Source: Methanosarcina horonobensis HB-1 = JCM 15518 (GTDB lineage Archaea > Halobacteriota > Methanosarcinia > Methanosarcinales > Methanosarcinaceae). From it: 64,000 bases of DNA. Where the stretch lies: the NCBI RefSeq assembly GCF_000970285.1, contig NZ_CP009516.1:2025036-2089035 (forward strand). The letters are read 5' to 3'. Made by a program: the position numbers and the translations under genes. This document shows, one piece after another, positions 43,468 to 52,940 of this stretch (position 1 is the first letter of the stretch; each line of letters opens with the position of its first letter). Under the pieces are notes generated by a model. That model had not been told where the DNA came from. It worked only from the letters and a program-made list of their open reading frames with translations, and ran no database searches.

Positions 43468-43514
43468 CGTCATTATAATGATGATTATAGTTTCAAATAT
43501 CGTCATTATAATGA
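43468..43514. promoter_or_regulatory. Two direct copies of a palindromic site
   Basis: CGTCATTATAATGA occurs at 43468-43481 and 43501-43514, start to start 33 bp (about three helical turns). The central TCATTATAATGA is a perfect palindrome. The second copy abuts the TATA-like AAAAATATAAATAC, about 30 bp before the ATG at 43549, so a bound protein could block the promoter. Confidence 0.6.
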
Positions 43515-43548
43515 AAAATATAAATACTCAACACACAAATATTTCCTT

Positions 43549-44835
43549 ATGAAACAGCTCATGAAAATGTGGAACCCCTGGTGGACAGAAGGAAAAGTCC
43601 CTGCTTCTAAAAAAAGGATCTCACGCCCTGAAACCCTTGAAACAATCCTGAAGCTTCTGGATATCAGGGAGGTTATCTGCATTACCGGGGTCAGGCGATG
43701 TGGTAAGTCAACTGTGATGTACCAGGCAATAGACCACCTTATAGGAAAGGGTGTGAAACCTGAAAATATACTCTACTTCAACCTCGATGAACCTTTTGAA
43801 GACAAAAGCATAGGACTGCTCGACAGAATATTTGGGGAATACATAGAGATCCATGTGCCAAAAGGGAGAAAATATATCTTCCTTGATGAAATCCAGAATA
43901 TAAAAGATTGGGAACAGTGGGTCAAAAAGTTCTATGACCTTTATGGGGAAGAAATCAAGTTTGTACTTACGGGTTCGAACAGCAGCATGCTTTCTGACCA
44001 GCTCTCTACCCTTTTGACCGGGAGGATGATCACACAACACGTGTTTCCCCTTTCGTTTAAAGAGTATCTGGATTTTGAGGGTTTTGAATTAAAAGATCCT
44101 GACATTCAGAGAAACGAAATTCTGCACTATTTTAACAAATATCTCTTCAAAGGAGGTTTTCCCGAAGTTGTCCTTGAAGATGATATGGATATCAATCACC
44201 TCCGGTTAACCGAGTACTTCAACAGCATCCTCCTTCGGGACATAGTGGTGGGTCGGAATATCCGGGAAAGCGCAAAACTGATCGAACTTGCGAATTATTC
44301 CCTATCAAATGTCTCCACTCTCCTGAGTTATTCAAAAATCTCGAATGCCACCGGGCTCTCAGTCAACAGCTTGAAAGAATACCTGCTTTATCTAGAACAG
44401 GCCTACCTGATATACCAGTTGAACTTTTTTTCATACTCAGTCAAAGATTCAATCTCAATCAAAATGCCCAAAAAGGTCTACTGCATTGATAATGGGCTTC
44501 GAAATTCAGCGGCATTCACCTTTTCTGCTGATGAAGGAAGGCTTGCAGAGAACCTGGCTTTTGTAGAGTTGAAGCGGAGAAAAGTAGAATTCTTTTACTG
44601 GAAAGAAAAAAGAGAAGTAGATTTTGTCGTCAAAGGCATAGATGGAGCGCTCACAGGTATAAACTGCACTTGTACAGATCATATAAGACAGGGAGAAATC
44701 AATGCTCTTCTGGAATTCAAGGAACATTTTGGGGAGAAAGTTTCCGGCTTAATCTTGCTTACGAAGAATCTCGAAAAAAAGGAAAATGATATCAGTTATG
44801 TTCCTCTCTGGAAATGGGTTCTTGGAACCAGATGA
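43549..44835 (+). CDS. AAA ATPase with DUF4143 domain
   Basis: 428 residues. The N-terminal AAA_14 domain has Walker A ITGVRRCGKST (about 46-56) and Walker B YIFLDEIQNIKDW (about 109-121), then the sensor LTGSNSSML. The C-terminal DUF4143 region (from about 220) includes LRDIVVGRNIR, a winged-helix-like SVNSLKEYLLYLEQAYLI, and the restriction-like end FYWKEKREVDFVVKG. Such ATPases are common and variable in archaea; their cell role is unsettled. The frame runs back to 43300, but there it crosses the repeat and operator-like sites, so I place the start at MKQLMKMWNPWW. Confidence 0.85.
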   Translation: MKQLMKMWNPWWTEGKVPASKKRISRPETLETILKLLDIREVICITGVRRCGKSTVMYQAIDHLIGKGVKPENILYFNLDEPFEDKSIGLLDRIFGEYIEIHVPKGRKYIFLDEIQNIKDWEQWVKKFYDLYGEEIKFVLTGSNSSMLSDQLSTLLTGRMITQHVFPLSFKEYLDFEGFELKDPDIQRNEILHYFNKYLFKGGFPEVVLEDDMDINHLRLTEYFNSILLRDIVVGRNIRESAKLIELANYSLSNVSTLLSYSKISNATGLSVNSLKEYLLYLEQAYLIYQLNFFSYSVKDSISIKMPKKVYCIDNGLRNSAAFTFSADEGRLAENLAFVELKRRKVEFFYWKEKREVDFVVKGIDGALTGINCTCTDHIRQGEINALLEFKEHFGEKVSGLILLTKNLEKKENDISYVPLWKWVLGTR

Positions 44836-44897
44836 TTAAATGGCTTAGATTCCTGCTGAGGATATCGGTTGGGAAGATGATTTTGAGTTACCTGGAT

Positions 44898-44945
44898 AGA
44901 TAAGGAGGAACTTTCGCCTCTTATTAAGCGGTCCATTTTCTGATG
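44898..44945 (+). repeat. Interspersed hairpin repeat, 3' tail fragment
   Basis: Only the distal arm region (TTTCGCCTCTTATTAAGCGG then TCCATTTTCTGATGAC) is recognisable, directly before the full copy at 44971. Confidence 0.5.
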
Positions 44946-44970
44946 ACTTTTTTAGTCTATAGTTCTTCTG

Positions 44971-45213
44971 AAAAACGTCGCTTGAGTCAGAAAAACCTCC
45001 CCCAGAGGAAGAAGAATCGCTTAATCTAAAGAAGCCCGCAAAGTGCCCCTTATAAAGATGAAAAATCCGGGTTTGAAATTTCGTTTTCTGAACCTTATCT
45101 TAACAAACGTGTTCGGGGTAGATTTAAGCAGACTGCCGGCAAGAAAAATATATTTTAATTGAACTGTTTATGAGCGAAGATTTTCATTTCGTGTCCGGCG
45201 GTCCGGTTTCGGA
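44971..45213 (+). repeat. Interspersed hairpin repeat, reference copy
   Basis: The fullest copy of a family of more than 20 copies between 34.4 and 63.9 kb, all in this orientation and almost all intergenic. Blocks in order: AAAAACGTCGCTTGAGTCAG; CCTCCCCCAGAGG (mini-hairpin); AAGAATCGCTTAATCTAAAG; GCAAAGTGCCCCTTATAAAG; a short AAATCCGGGTTT palindrome; CTTATCTTAACAAACGTG; TTCGGGGTAGATTTAAGCAG; arm 1 GACTGCCGG (45131-45139); TATA-like AAAAATATATTTTAATTGAA; AAGATTTTCATTTCGTG; arm 2 CCGGCGGTC (45195-45203). The arms pair with one G-U. No open frame is conserved. It could be a structured RNA, a MITE-like element or a protein site. Confidence 0.85.
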
Positions 45214-45244
45214 GAGATCCAACGAAAACTGAATCCGGTTACCA

Positions 45245-45330
45245 AGTTTCACTTGAATCAGAAAAACCTCTCCCAGAGGAAAGATCGCTGAATCTAGAGA
45301 ATCCCTGCAAATGTCTCTTCTAAATCGAGT
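45245..45330 (+). repeat. Interspersed hairpin repeat, 5' part
   Basis: Starts 30 bp after the previous copy, giving a tandem arrangement: CACTTGAATCAGAAAAACCT, CTCCCAGAGGAAAG and CCCTGCAAATGTCTCTTCTA. It breaks off before the core. Confidence 0.65.
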
Positions 45331-45432
45331 TCATCCCAAAACTCACTTTATTCTTACTCATTAAACGTTTTTAGAATTGTTTTCACAATCAGTAACTCGA
45401 TTGATCATTTAAAATTTGAAAATAAGGAGATT

Positions 45433-45879
45433 TTAAGAAATAAGGCCTTTTTCGCGTAATATTCCCTGTTCATCACCCGTAATATAAGCAAAAATTTTCG
45501 GTTTTTCATCTCTCATTTGGACAAAATAAATTACATCAAACTCAATCAGTTCTTCTCTTCCGTCTTTTTTGCTGTAAAATGAACGCCAGTGCACTTTCGC
45601 CATTGAATGGTATTCGTCTAAAGAAGATACCTTAACTGAATCAATGATCATGGACTTTGTCCCAATGCTTTTGTAAAACTCATACCCTTGAGTAATCACA
45701 GCACGAAATTGATCATCATTCTTACCGCATAGAACCCCGAAGGGATTAGCTCCAATAAAACAGTCTGTAAATGAATTTGCAGCCTCTTCAACGTCAATTG
45801 TCCCGACTAATGACTCATTAAATCGAGCTTCATATTTTCTAAAAAAATCTTCCAGTTTCTTCTCAATATTATTATCCAT
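45433..45879 (-). CDS. NTF2-like/SnoaL-fold protein
   Basis: 148 residues. An N-terminal helix (KKLEDFFRKYEARFNESLVG) followed by DVEEAANSFTDCFIGANPFGVLCGKNDDQF, and then alternating strands ending in KVHWRSFYSKKDGREELIEFDVIYFVQMRDEKPKIFAYITGDEQ, fits the cone-shaped NTF2-like fold (SnoaL/DUF4440 set). Members bind small ligands or act as isomerases and hydrolases; no catalytic residues can be named here. Stands alone, between repeat copies. Confidence 0.72.
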   Translation of the reverse strand: MDNNIEKKLEDFFRKYEARFNESLVGTIDVEEAANSFTDCFIGANPFGVLCGKNDDQFRAVITQGYEFYKSIGTKSMIIDSVKVSSLDEYHSMAKVHWRSFYSKKDGREELIEFDVIYFVQMRDEKPKIFAYITGDEQGILREKGLIS

Positions 45880-46077
45880 AATCCAACTTCCTCTGAGATA
45901 CCTCTGATTTTATGCAGATGTCTGACAATTTTTTCCTTTTTTATTAATGAGCCTTTCCCAAAAACAATTTTTATTCCTTTATTTAGAAAAGTTTCAGAAA
46001 TACTCTTCTGATCAAATACTTAATTGACTATTTCAAAATCGAGAATTATAGAAATAGATTTTGAGTTCTGGGATCAG

Positions 46078-46145
46078 CTCCTTAACAAACGTGTTCGAGG
46101 GAGATTTAAGCAGATCGCCGGCAGGAAAAATATATTTAGACCTGA
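46078..46145 (+). repeat. Interspersed hairpin repeat, core fragment
   Basis: CTTAACAAACGTGTTCGAGG and AAGCAGATCGCCGGCAGG with the TATA-like tract; neither the 5' part nor the second arm is found. Confidence 0.65.
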
Positions 46146-46332
46146 TCTCAAAAACAATTTTGATCTTCAGATTAATTAAATTTCAGAATCACTTTCATAA
46201 TAAAAAACTTGAGTGATCATTCGAAATTTGGTAATTAAGAGATACTGTTTTGAGTTTTGACATAAGCTCCACAAATGTAGCTAAAAATGTAAAGCGATTA
46301 GTTTACAAATAGTTATCTGGATAGTTATCCAT

Positions 46333-46351
46333 CCCTGCAGAAGCTGCAGGG
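46333..46351. other. Perfect 8-bp hairpin
   Basis: CCCTGCAG-AAG-CTGCAGGG, lying in the 560-bp gap between the NTF2-like gene and the IscA-like gene, about 90 bp past the 3' end of the latter. It could mark a transcript end on the minus strand. Confidence 0.55.
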
Positions 46352-46443
46352 TGTTTGATTGAGATAACCTCTATGTGTTCCTCCAGACAAACGTTATATC
46401 AGTCAGATGAATATGGTTGTGTTCATTAAGCTTGTTCAAAATT

Positions 46444-46773
46444 TTACTCTGCATCGCATATGTAACATTCTTCGCAGCTGTCACAGTTGCCAGTGAACGC
46501 ATTTTGTATTATAAAAGTTTTACCCGCGCTATCAGCTTTGAAATCAATGCTGCCATCAGGAAAGCCAGCCGCTACTTTTGGTGCCATGACGATCTTGATA
46601 CCATTATTCTCCGTGATTACATCAAATTCATTTATGTCATCAGCAAGTGCTAATCCGTAGTGAACATCTGCACTTGACTCAGTTATATAGATCCGTATCG
46701 CTGGTTGCTCGATCTCTTCTTTGTCGAATAAAGATTTAAGCTCTGCAGCAGCTCTGTCTGTTATTTCTATCAT
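46444..46773 (-). CDS. IscA/HesB-like protein with Cys-rich tail
   Basis: 109 residues. MIEITDRAAAELKSLFDKEEIEQPAIRIYI and DFKADSAGKTFIIQN follow the HesB/IscA (A-type iron-sulfur carrier) pattern. The usual first cysteine of the fold is absent. The tail GNCDSCEECYICDAE brings four cysteines in close spacing, more than the canonical CGC. It may carry a cluster or a metal in a modified way. The ATG follows GGGGGC closely. Two direct copies of GSCAATTTATAT lie upstream (about 46803-46840) and probably include the promoter. Confidence 0.75.
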   Translation of the reverse strand: MIEITDRAAAELKSLFDKEEIEQPAIRIYITESSADVHYGLALADDINEFDVITENNGIKIVMAPKVAAGFPDGSIDFKADSAGKTFIIQNAFTGNCDSCEECYICDAE

Positions 46774-46937
46774 TGTATGCCCCCAATTTCCAAATATAAA
46801 TTGCCAATTTATATATGATAAGAAATCGGCAATTTATATGGGATCATTTATTAAAACTGGTATATAAATATCCGGTTTTCTAATTAAACTATCTATAAAC
46901 CAATTTTACTACTATATTGTTACCTGATCCATAATTC

Positions 46938-47140
46938 ACTCGAAAAACGTCGCTTGAATCCTAAAACTTCCCACAGGGAAAAAGAATCGCTTAATCTAAA
47001 GAAGCTCTGCAAAGTATCCCTTATAAAGCTGCAAAAATCACGGGTTTTTGTTCTCTTTTCTTAACTTTATCTTAACAAACGTGTTCGGGGTAGATTTAAG
47101 CAGATCGCCAGCAGGGAAAAATATATTTTAAATTGACTTA
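46938..47140 (+). repeat. Interspersed hairpin repeat
   Basis: Nearly all 5' blocks plus a core reading AAGCAGATCGCCAGCAGG; the second arm is missing. It ends close to the 3' end of the orphan hicB copy on the other strand, as in the copy at 42290. Confidence 0.75.
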
Positions 47141-47168
47141 AAAAGAAGCTTACAAGTAAAAAATAAAA

Positions 47169-47411
47169 TTATACAAGTTCAGAACTGGTAGAGAGTTTTT
47201 CAGCAATAACCACATATTCGGCAAAGGATTCTGATTCCGGAATAGATAAATTGTCCTCTATCAGTCCCTGTACGTGCATCTCAATAGCTTCATAGATATT
47301 TTTCTCTACTTCTTCACGAGTAGAACCTGTGGCCCCACATCCTGGAAGGTCAGGAGAATATGCTGAATAGTTGTTTTTTGCTTTTTCGATTACAACGAGG
47401 AAACGGTGCAT
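47169..47411 (-). CDS. Orphan HicB-type antitoxin
   Basis: 80 residues, almost the same as the HicB at 42411-42653 (a handful of changes, such as GCGATG for GCVATG). No hicA lies next to it. The DNA just upstream (about 47412-47440) resembles the 3' end of hicA with its embedded ribosome site, so the toxin gene seems to have been lost by recombination while the antitoxin remained. It could still counter the HicA at 42657. Confidence 0.82.
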   Translation of the reverse strand: MHRFLVVIEKAKNNYSAYSPDLPGCGATGSTREEVEKNIYEAIEMHVQGLIEDNLSIPESESFAEYVVIAEKLSTSSELV

Positions 47412-47465
47412 GGTTAGCCCTCAATTTTTAATTTTGATTTCCTGGAAAGATGAGAATTAGTTGCT

Positions 47466-47841
47466 TCACATTTCTAAACTCAACAGTTTCTCCACTTCAC
47501 GAAGGACATCTTCTATAAAGACTTCGGGAGACTCTTTTGGCTCCATATCATTTCCCTGATGAACATGATATGAAAAAGTTTTAAGGTCCTTCCAGTGAGG
47601 AGAATTGTCCCAGCGTTTTATTGTCCTAGCGTTTTACCATCTCATTTCCTTTTTGCAGGTGGTAGGAATAACGTCTAAAATCTGACCCTGAACTTTCACT
47701 AATCTGCAATGTATAACCACCTTTGAGAGTCACTGTAGCTTTTAAGGCCTGAACAGGTGGTTCAAAAACTGCTTTGATAACTTTTAGCTCCAGAACAATC
47801 TCACTGGAAGAAAGGGCAGAAACAGTTTTGCTTATTGTCAT
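47466..47841 (-). pseudogene. TumE-like (DUF6516) toxin, broken by a 16-bp duplication
   Basis: Starts MTISKTVSALSSSEIVLELKV with ATGA overlap to the upstream gene. The intact-looking part ends FRRYSYHLQKGNEMVKR and a TAG. In the other frame the family sequence goes on as RWDNSPHWKDLKTFSYHVHQ up to a TGA at 47466. The break is caused by a perfect-position tandem duplication of 16 bp (47604-47619 and 47620-47635, one mismatch), which brings both a stop and a frame change. The RWDN-PH and HxH-type residues are the presumed catalytic centre, so the product made today would be inactive. Confidence 0.8.
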
Positions 47842-48158
47842 AGGAACTGTTCCCAGTACCTTAATGCTGCAACATAGCTTTCCCAGAGAATAAAATCATC
47901 CCATTCTTCAAAATCTTCTTCCTCTGCTCTTGATTGGATTCTGTTCTCAAAAGCAGAAAAGTCCATTCCGTACTTCTGTTCCATTTCAGCAATCTTTTTG
48001 CCGTAGTAATCTATCTTTTGTTCAGCCTGGTCGTGCACAAGCCTCTTCAAGGCCTCCTGTTCGTCTTTATACAGGCCTGCTTTTACCATGTCACTGATCG
48101 GCTCAAAGACTTTTCTGGGAACTTTTACATACTCAATAGCATCTCCCAAGAGTACCAC
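47838..48158 (-). CDS. Antitoxin-like partner of the TumE-like toxin
   Basis: 106 residues: EYVKVPRKVFEPISDMVKAGLYKDEQEALKRLVHDQAEQKI, then a helical acidic half with EQKYGMDFSAFENRIQ and EEWDDFILWESYVAAL. The first part looks like a ribbon-helix-helix-type or VapB-like opening, and the second half suits toxin binding. It overlaps the toxin start by 4 nt, the usual antitoxin-first order. With the toxin now broken, it may persist as a free antitoxin. Confidence 0.65.
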   Translation of the reverse strand: MVLLGDAIEYVKVPRKVFEPISDMVKAGLYKDEQEALKRLVHDQAEQKIDYYGKKIAEMEQKYGMDFSAFENRIQSRAEEEDFEEWDDFILWESYVAALRYWEQFL

Positions 48159-48366
48159 CTAATTATCATTTTGTTGTTCTTATCTTAAATGTGTTTGTTA
48201 GTCCGATTCCCGCTGTCTTCCTCTTTTCTTGATTTTTCACTTTTTGACGTGGCGAACGAGACAGTTTGCGGGGAAATAAATATAATAAATTTCTAAAGCT
48301 ATCCAGTTTAATGCAAGAAAAGATATGACTTGATCCAAAAAAAGTTTAACTTACATGAAGCTCGCT

Positions 48367-48549
48367 TCAGAAAGTAGTATGCAGTTCATCTTCTAAGAGG
48401 GATTCCAGGCAAGCCTGAAGTGCTTCTTTAATGTTTTCGATAGCTTCATCTACCGTATCTCCCTGTGAAAAACAGCCCGGCAAGCCAGGGCAGCTGGCAA
48501 TAAATCCCCCAACTTCTTCGTCTTCCTCAAGGATAATTTTGGACCGCAC
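48367..48549 (-). CDS. Orphan HicB-type antitoxin
   Basis: 60 residues starting at GTG: RSKIILEEDEEVGGFIASCPGLPGCFSQGDTVDEAIENIKEALQACLESL. Very close to the protein at 42920-43102, including similar upstream DNA, so the two come from one duplication. No hicA neighbour is present. Confidence 0.75.
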   Translation of the reverse strand: MRSKIILEEDEEVGGFIASCPGLPGCFSQGDTVDEAIENIKEALQACLESLLEDELHTTF

Positions 48550-48714
48550 AAGACCACTTATAAGGCTTTTTGCTTAAATTTGTATGGGTAAGGATTTGAT
48601 GTTAGATGTGTTCCATGAAAATATAACACCTGAAAATTGTTTTTTTAGTAATTATAAATACTACAACCGCAGATACTATAACGCATTAAAAGGAACCAAA
48701 CAGAGCCTGAAAAA

Positions 48715-49020
48715 ATGCCAGAAAATCGAAAAGAAGCTGAAATCTATATTAGGAAACTCCATGAGATGCTCCCTGAGCTTAAAGAAAAGTATCATGTCAG
48801 TTACCTGGGTATTTTTGGATCTTACATAAGGGGAGAGCAGAAGCCCGGAAGTGATCTGGATGTACTTGTTGAGTTTTCCAGAACTCCTACTATTTTTAAA
48901 TTTGTCAACCTTGAGAACTACCTTTCGGAGGCTCTGGGCGTTAAGGTAGACCTGGTTATGAAAGACGCATTGAAGCCAAACATAGGCAAACATATCCTGA
49001 GTGAAGTTGAAGCTGTCTGA
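48715..49020 (+). CDS. MntA-type minimal nucleotidyltransferase antitoxin
   Basis: 101 residues of the MNT family: the GSY-RGE motif (GIFGSYIRGEQKPGSDLDVLVEF) gives the G-S of the nucleotide-binding turn and the two metal aspartates in SDLDV. MntA proteins silence the HepT toxin by attaching AMP to its tyrosine. The gene overlaps the next (hepT-like) by about 20 nt. Confidence 0.87.
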   Translation: MPENRKEAEIYIRKLHEMLPELKEKYHVSYLGIFGSYIRGEQKPGSDLDVLVEFSRTPTIFKFVNLENYLSEALGVKVDLVMKDALKPNIGKHILSEVEAV

Positions 49021-49369
49021 AGAGGGATCGAAAATTCGTGAAGTAAAAGATTGTATTCGGGATATTTATGACGCAATGGAAGCAGCAGAGGAATTTGTCA
49101 GCGACTGGACATTTGAAGAGTTTACCGAAGATCGCAAAACACAGTTTGCAGTAATCAGAGCTCTAGAAATCATTGGCGAAGCAACAAAGAATATCCCATA
49201 TGAAGTGCGTGAAAAATATCCTTTTGTTCCGTGGAAAGATCTGGCAGGGATACGGGACAAGTTAATCCACGCTTACTTTGGAGTTAATCTGAAAGTAGTT
49301 TGGTTATCTGTTAAAGAGGGTATTCCCGAAGCAAAACCAGATATCAAACGCATACTGGATGAAATGTGA
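49001..49369 (+). CDS. HepT-type toxin
   Basis: 122 residues, all-helical HEPN domain: AVIRALEIIGEATKNIP and the RX4-6HXY-type active site in IRDKLIHAYFGVN, where Arg and His make the RNase site and the Tyr is the target of AMPylation by MntA. The frame opens with GTG at 49001; a TTG at 49007 is an alternative. It forms a two-gene operon with the MntA-like gene upstream. Confidence 0.86.
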   Translation: MKLKLSEEGSKIREVKDCIRDIYDAMEAAEEFVSDWTFEEFTEDRKTQFAVIRALEIIGEATKNIPYEVREKYPFVPWKDLAGIRDKLIHAYFGVNLKVVWLSVKEGIPEAKPDIKRILDEM

Positions 49370-49515
49370 CTTAGAAAGATTCTTCTCAAGAGGAAAAAGG
49401 ATCACTTAATCTAAAGAAGCCCTGCAAAGTGCCCCTTATAAAGCTGCAAAAACCGTGGGTTTTAGTTCTTTTTCCTTAATCTTTTTCTTATAAACGTATT
49501 CGAGGAAAGGGATTA
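49370..49515 (+). repeat. Interspersed hairpin repeat, 5' part
   Basis: Begins at the hepT stop codon: TTCTCAAGAGGAAAAAGGA, AAGCCCTGCAAAGTGCCCC and a TAAACGTATTCGAGG block; the core stem is lost. Confidence 0.68.
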
Positions 49516-49691
49516 AAGACAATATATGAAAAAAATATCATGAGAAGTCCAAATGATATTACAAAAATTAAGGATCAGGTTCAAGATACTTCTCGCCGAA
49601 AAACAGTAAACAAAAAGGTAGATTTTAAATCTGGCAAGTGGATCTATTCGATTTATTTAGCCAGATTTGACCAGTTACCTGCTGTCTTTTT

Positions 49692-52147
49692 TTAACCGTT
49701 TTTATCATTCGGGTTGGATACTGAGATATATTTAGATATTTCTTCCGTATCCGTTCCGTTTTCATTTTTGACTATTAAACTGACGGTATAGTCTCCAGCT
49801 TTATTGTATGTACAGGATTTCTGTCTGCTGAGTATGTATTGTCTCCAAAATCCCATTTCCATTCTGTTGCATTTTCTGATAAATCTGTAAATTGTACAGA
49901 AAGAGGAGCACAGCCATTTGTAAAATTGGTGCTGAAATTTGCAACAGGTATTCTCGGTTCCTTCAATGAAATAGTACACATGTAAATGTCACTGCCATAC
50001 TTTCTACTATCATACCACAATATTCTGTCCCCGTATATTACAGGACAATCCTGAATTAATCTACTGGTGGTGATCTGAATTTCTTTCTGGGTGGAGAGAT
50101 TATACATGAAAATATCAGGGTTCCCATTTCGTTGATCCTGCCAGACTATCCTATCACCGTAGATATCAGGGCGCTGTTGACTTAAGTTATCAGGAGTTAT
50201 CTTGATTTCCGTGGAATCGGAGATATTATACACATAGATCTGCCTTTTTTCATAGCCATCATCCTCCCACACTATCCTATCATCATAGATAGCAACAGGA
50301 TATCCTGCTGACCCGCTGGTAGTTATCTGAATTTTTTTGGAAGTAGAGAGATCGTACATATAAATATTGGAGAATCCATTGCTATAGGATACACTGGTAT
50401 AGTTCAGCCACACTATCTTGTCACCATAGATATCAAGCTCCACAGCTGATGTATCGTTAATAATTTTACTTTCTTCGGAAGTAGAAAGGTTATACATGTA
50501 AATATCGGACGTTCCTTCTTCATCACGATTATCTGCCCACACTATCCTGTCCTCATAAATAGCAGGATGGGATGTGGTTCCGCAGGTGGTAATTTGAGTT
50601 TCCTTGGAAGTAGAGATATTATACATGTAAATATCGGACTGGCCATTGCGAGCTTCATACCAGACAATCCTGTCCTTGTAAATCTCAAGTCCATACACTA
50701 ATCCGTTAGTAGTGTGTATCCGAGTCTCTCTTTTAGTTGAAGTATTGTACAGACAGATGTCATACTTATCATTCCCACTATAATCTCCGGTATGATCAAT
50801 CCATACTACTTTGTCATCGTAGATTGAAGGAGAATCGTACGTAGCTTTTCCACTGGTGCTAATTTGAGTTTCTGTTAGGACGAGTTGATCATCTAAAAGT
50901 TGTTCAGCAAATACTAAGACTGTAAATAGTTTTGAATCGGTAGTATTTATATCGCTTACTGTCAGATTAACAAGATAGTTTCCAGGATTGGTGTATACGT
51001 AAACAGGATTTTTTTCTGTAGATTCAGGTACTCCGTCATTATTGAAGTCCCATGATCTTAATATCGCATTTTTTGAGAAATCTGTGAACTGTACAGACAG
51101 AGGGGAAAATCCCAAATCTGGGGCCACAGAAAAGTTTGCGACGGGAGATTTGAATACTGCCGAAGCCATACAGGTGTAAACATCAGAATGTCCATCCTTT
51201 GCGTTACGATTATCCTTCCACACTATCCTATCATCATAAATAGCAGGCCACATTTGACCTGATTCACCTCTGGATACCTGAAATTCTTCCTGTGTGGAAA
51301 TATTGTACATGTAAATATTCCAGCTGCCATTGCGGCTATCCATCCATATTATGTTCTCTTTATATATTTTAGGTCGAGATGCGGATTCACTATTTGTAAT
51401 TTGAGTTATTTTTGAAGTTGAGACATTATACATGTAAATGTCTGAATTTAGACTGTAACGCCGTCCACCACGGTCACCCGCCCATACAATAGTGTCACCG
51501 TATATCGAGGGATATAACTGCGGATATTCGCTGTCGGTAATCTGAGTCTCTTTTGAAGCAGATAAATTATACATACAAATATTGGGGTTTCCATTGCGAT
51601 AGTCTGTCCATACTATTCTATCAGCATAAATGGCGGGATGAAGTGCTACTCTATTGGATGTGATCTGATATTCGGTAGATGTGGACAGATTATACATGTA
51701 GATGTCATCGACTCCATTTCGAGAATTATGCCATACAATCTTATCTTCGTAAATAGCAGGAATGCTGTCTTCAGATACATTTTTGGTAATCTGAAATTTC
51801 TCAGCTGTTGAAATATCGTAAACAGAAAGATTGTAATTCTCATTGTTTCCACAGATTTGATAATCTCGCCATACAATTTTATCGCCGTAGATTGCAGGCC
51901 GGCTCCCATGGAATGACTCAAGCTGGATATCTTCTGAGGTGGTCAAATTATACAGGTGAATTATCCCTGAATCATTAACAAAATCTGCCCATACGACTTT
52001 ATCCCCATAAATAGCAGGAGTAGATGCTCGTGAACCGTTTTGCGTAAGCTGAATTTCCTGTACAGCAGCTGATATTGAAGTTAAGATAAATAAAACCAAA
52101 ATTGTTGAAGTTAAAATCATTGAACATAGCTTTTCTTTGTTCATCAT
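49692..52147 (-). pseudogene. Secreted beta-propeller/PKD surface protein with a 3' frameshift
   Basis: About 815 codons. Signal peptide (residues 1-28) is followed by TolB/WD40-like repeats of about 50 residues, each with DRIVWxDxRNGxxxIYMYNLSTS. A PKD domain (about 335-415) splits two propeller blocks of about six or seven repeats. A second PKD starts near residue 755. The frame breaks at about 49812 by a one-base change: the product ends HTIKLETIPSV instead of continuing in the other frame as NKAGDYTVSLIVKNENGTDT to a stop at 49692. Only the last part of the PKD is lost, so the protein may still work at the cell surface. Such proteins are typical of Methanosarcina envelopes. Confidence 0.8.
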
Positions 52148-52609
52148 TTATTCCCCCCAATATGATTTATCTAATCTTTAACACATAAGCCTTAATAGTG
52201 TCATTATTTCTCATTAGTCCCTAGAGATTAAAACGAAAGGAATAAAATGACCATAAATATATTTAGTAAAAAAATTATACCCTGAAAGTTTCTTCTGTTA
52301 TTTTTAAAAATGATTGCCAAAACAAATTTAATGCTGAATTCGTGAAGCATAAACAGACAAAGGAGAACAGACTAATTAAAAGAGTTCAATACACTTTCAG
52401 AATGGAAAATCTTTAGTATCTCTGCATATGGAAAAAAGAGTTGCTTATCGAGGTTCTAACAGTTGAACTGGCATCAGGAAAGCAAATGAGATATTTCTAA
52501 AATATGAGTAAACAAGACAAATATACTTTCCTGCCAATTTTGATAAGTAATCCTCTTTTTAATTAAGATTCATAATGATTTACTGGTACTGACAGATAAA
52601 GAAAGTACT

Positions 52610-52775
52610 CTCTTTTGAAGCTGCAAAAATTACGAATTTTTCAATTTCACTTTTCTTACTTAATCTTAACAAATGTATTCGGGGAAGATTTAAGCAGACC
52701 GCCGGCAGGAAAAATATATTTCAATTGATTGTGTTGGGGGGAGATATTCATTTCGTATCCGGCGGTTCGTTCTGA
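52610..52775 (+). repeat. Interspersed hairpin repeat, full stem
   Basis: GACCGCCGG (52697-52705) pairs with CCGGCGGTT (52759-52767), the end pair being G-U. Lies in the 1-kb region 52148-53179 upstream of the methyltransferase; a short extra block (CTTAACAAATGTACTCGAGG) follows at 52790. Confidence 0.8.
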
Positions 52776-52811
52776 TAGTTACTTCTGATTCTTAACAAAT
52801 GTACTCGAGGG

Positions 52812-52940
52812 AGAGCCCTCTACTCCGAAGACCTGGTCTCATTTGATAGTCAGACCATTGACCAGAAGGATGCAGAAGGGTTTGCGAAGTATCAGGGGTT
52901 CCAGGGGTTACAGAGTTCATGGATCTTTTCTGGATTGTGA
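52812..52940 (+). pseudogene. Gene fragment, C-terminal remnant of an unknown protein
   Basis: A 42-codon open stretch with coding look and higher GC than its surroundings: [20 protein letters not shown] then [20 protein letters not shown], ending in TGA. It has no start codon and abuts a repeat fragment on the left. I do not recognise the family. Probably the tail of a gene lost by recombination at the repeat. Confidence 0.4.

Noticed and set aside
43300-43548. N-terminal extension of the DUF4143 ATPase by 83 codons
   Set aside because: It would translate the interspersed repeat and the two operator-like palindromes; relatives start near the MWNPWW block.
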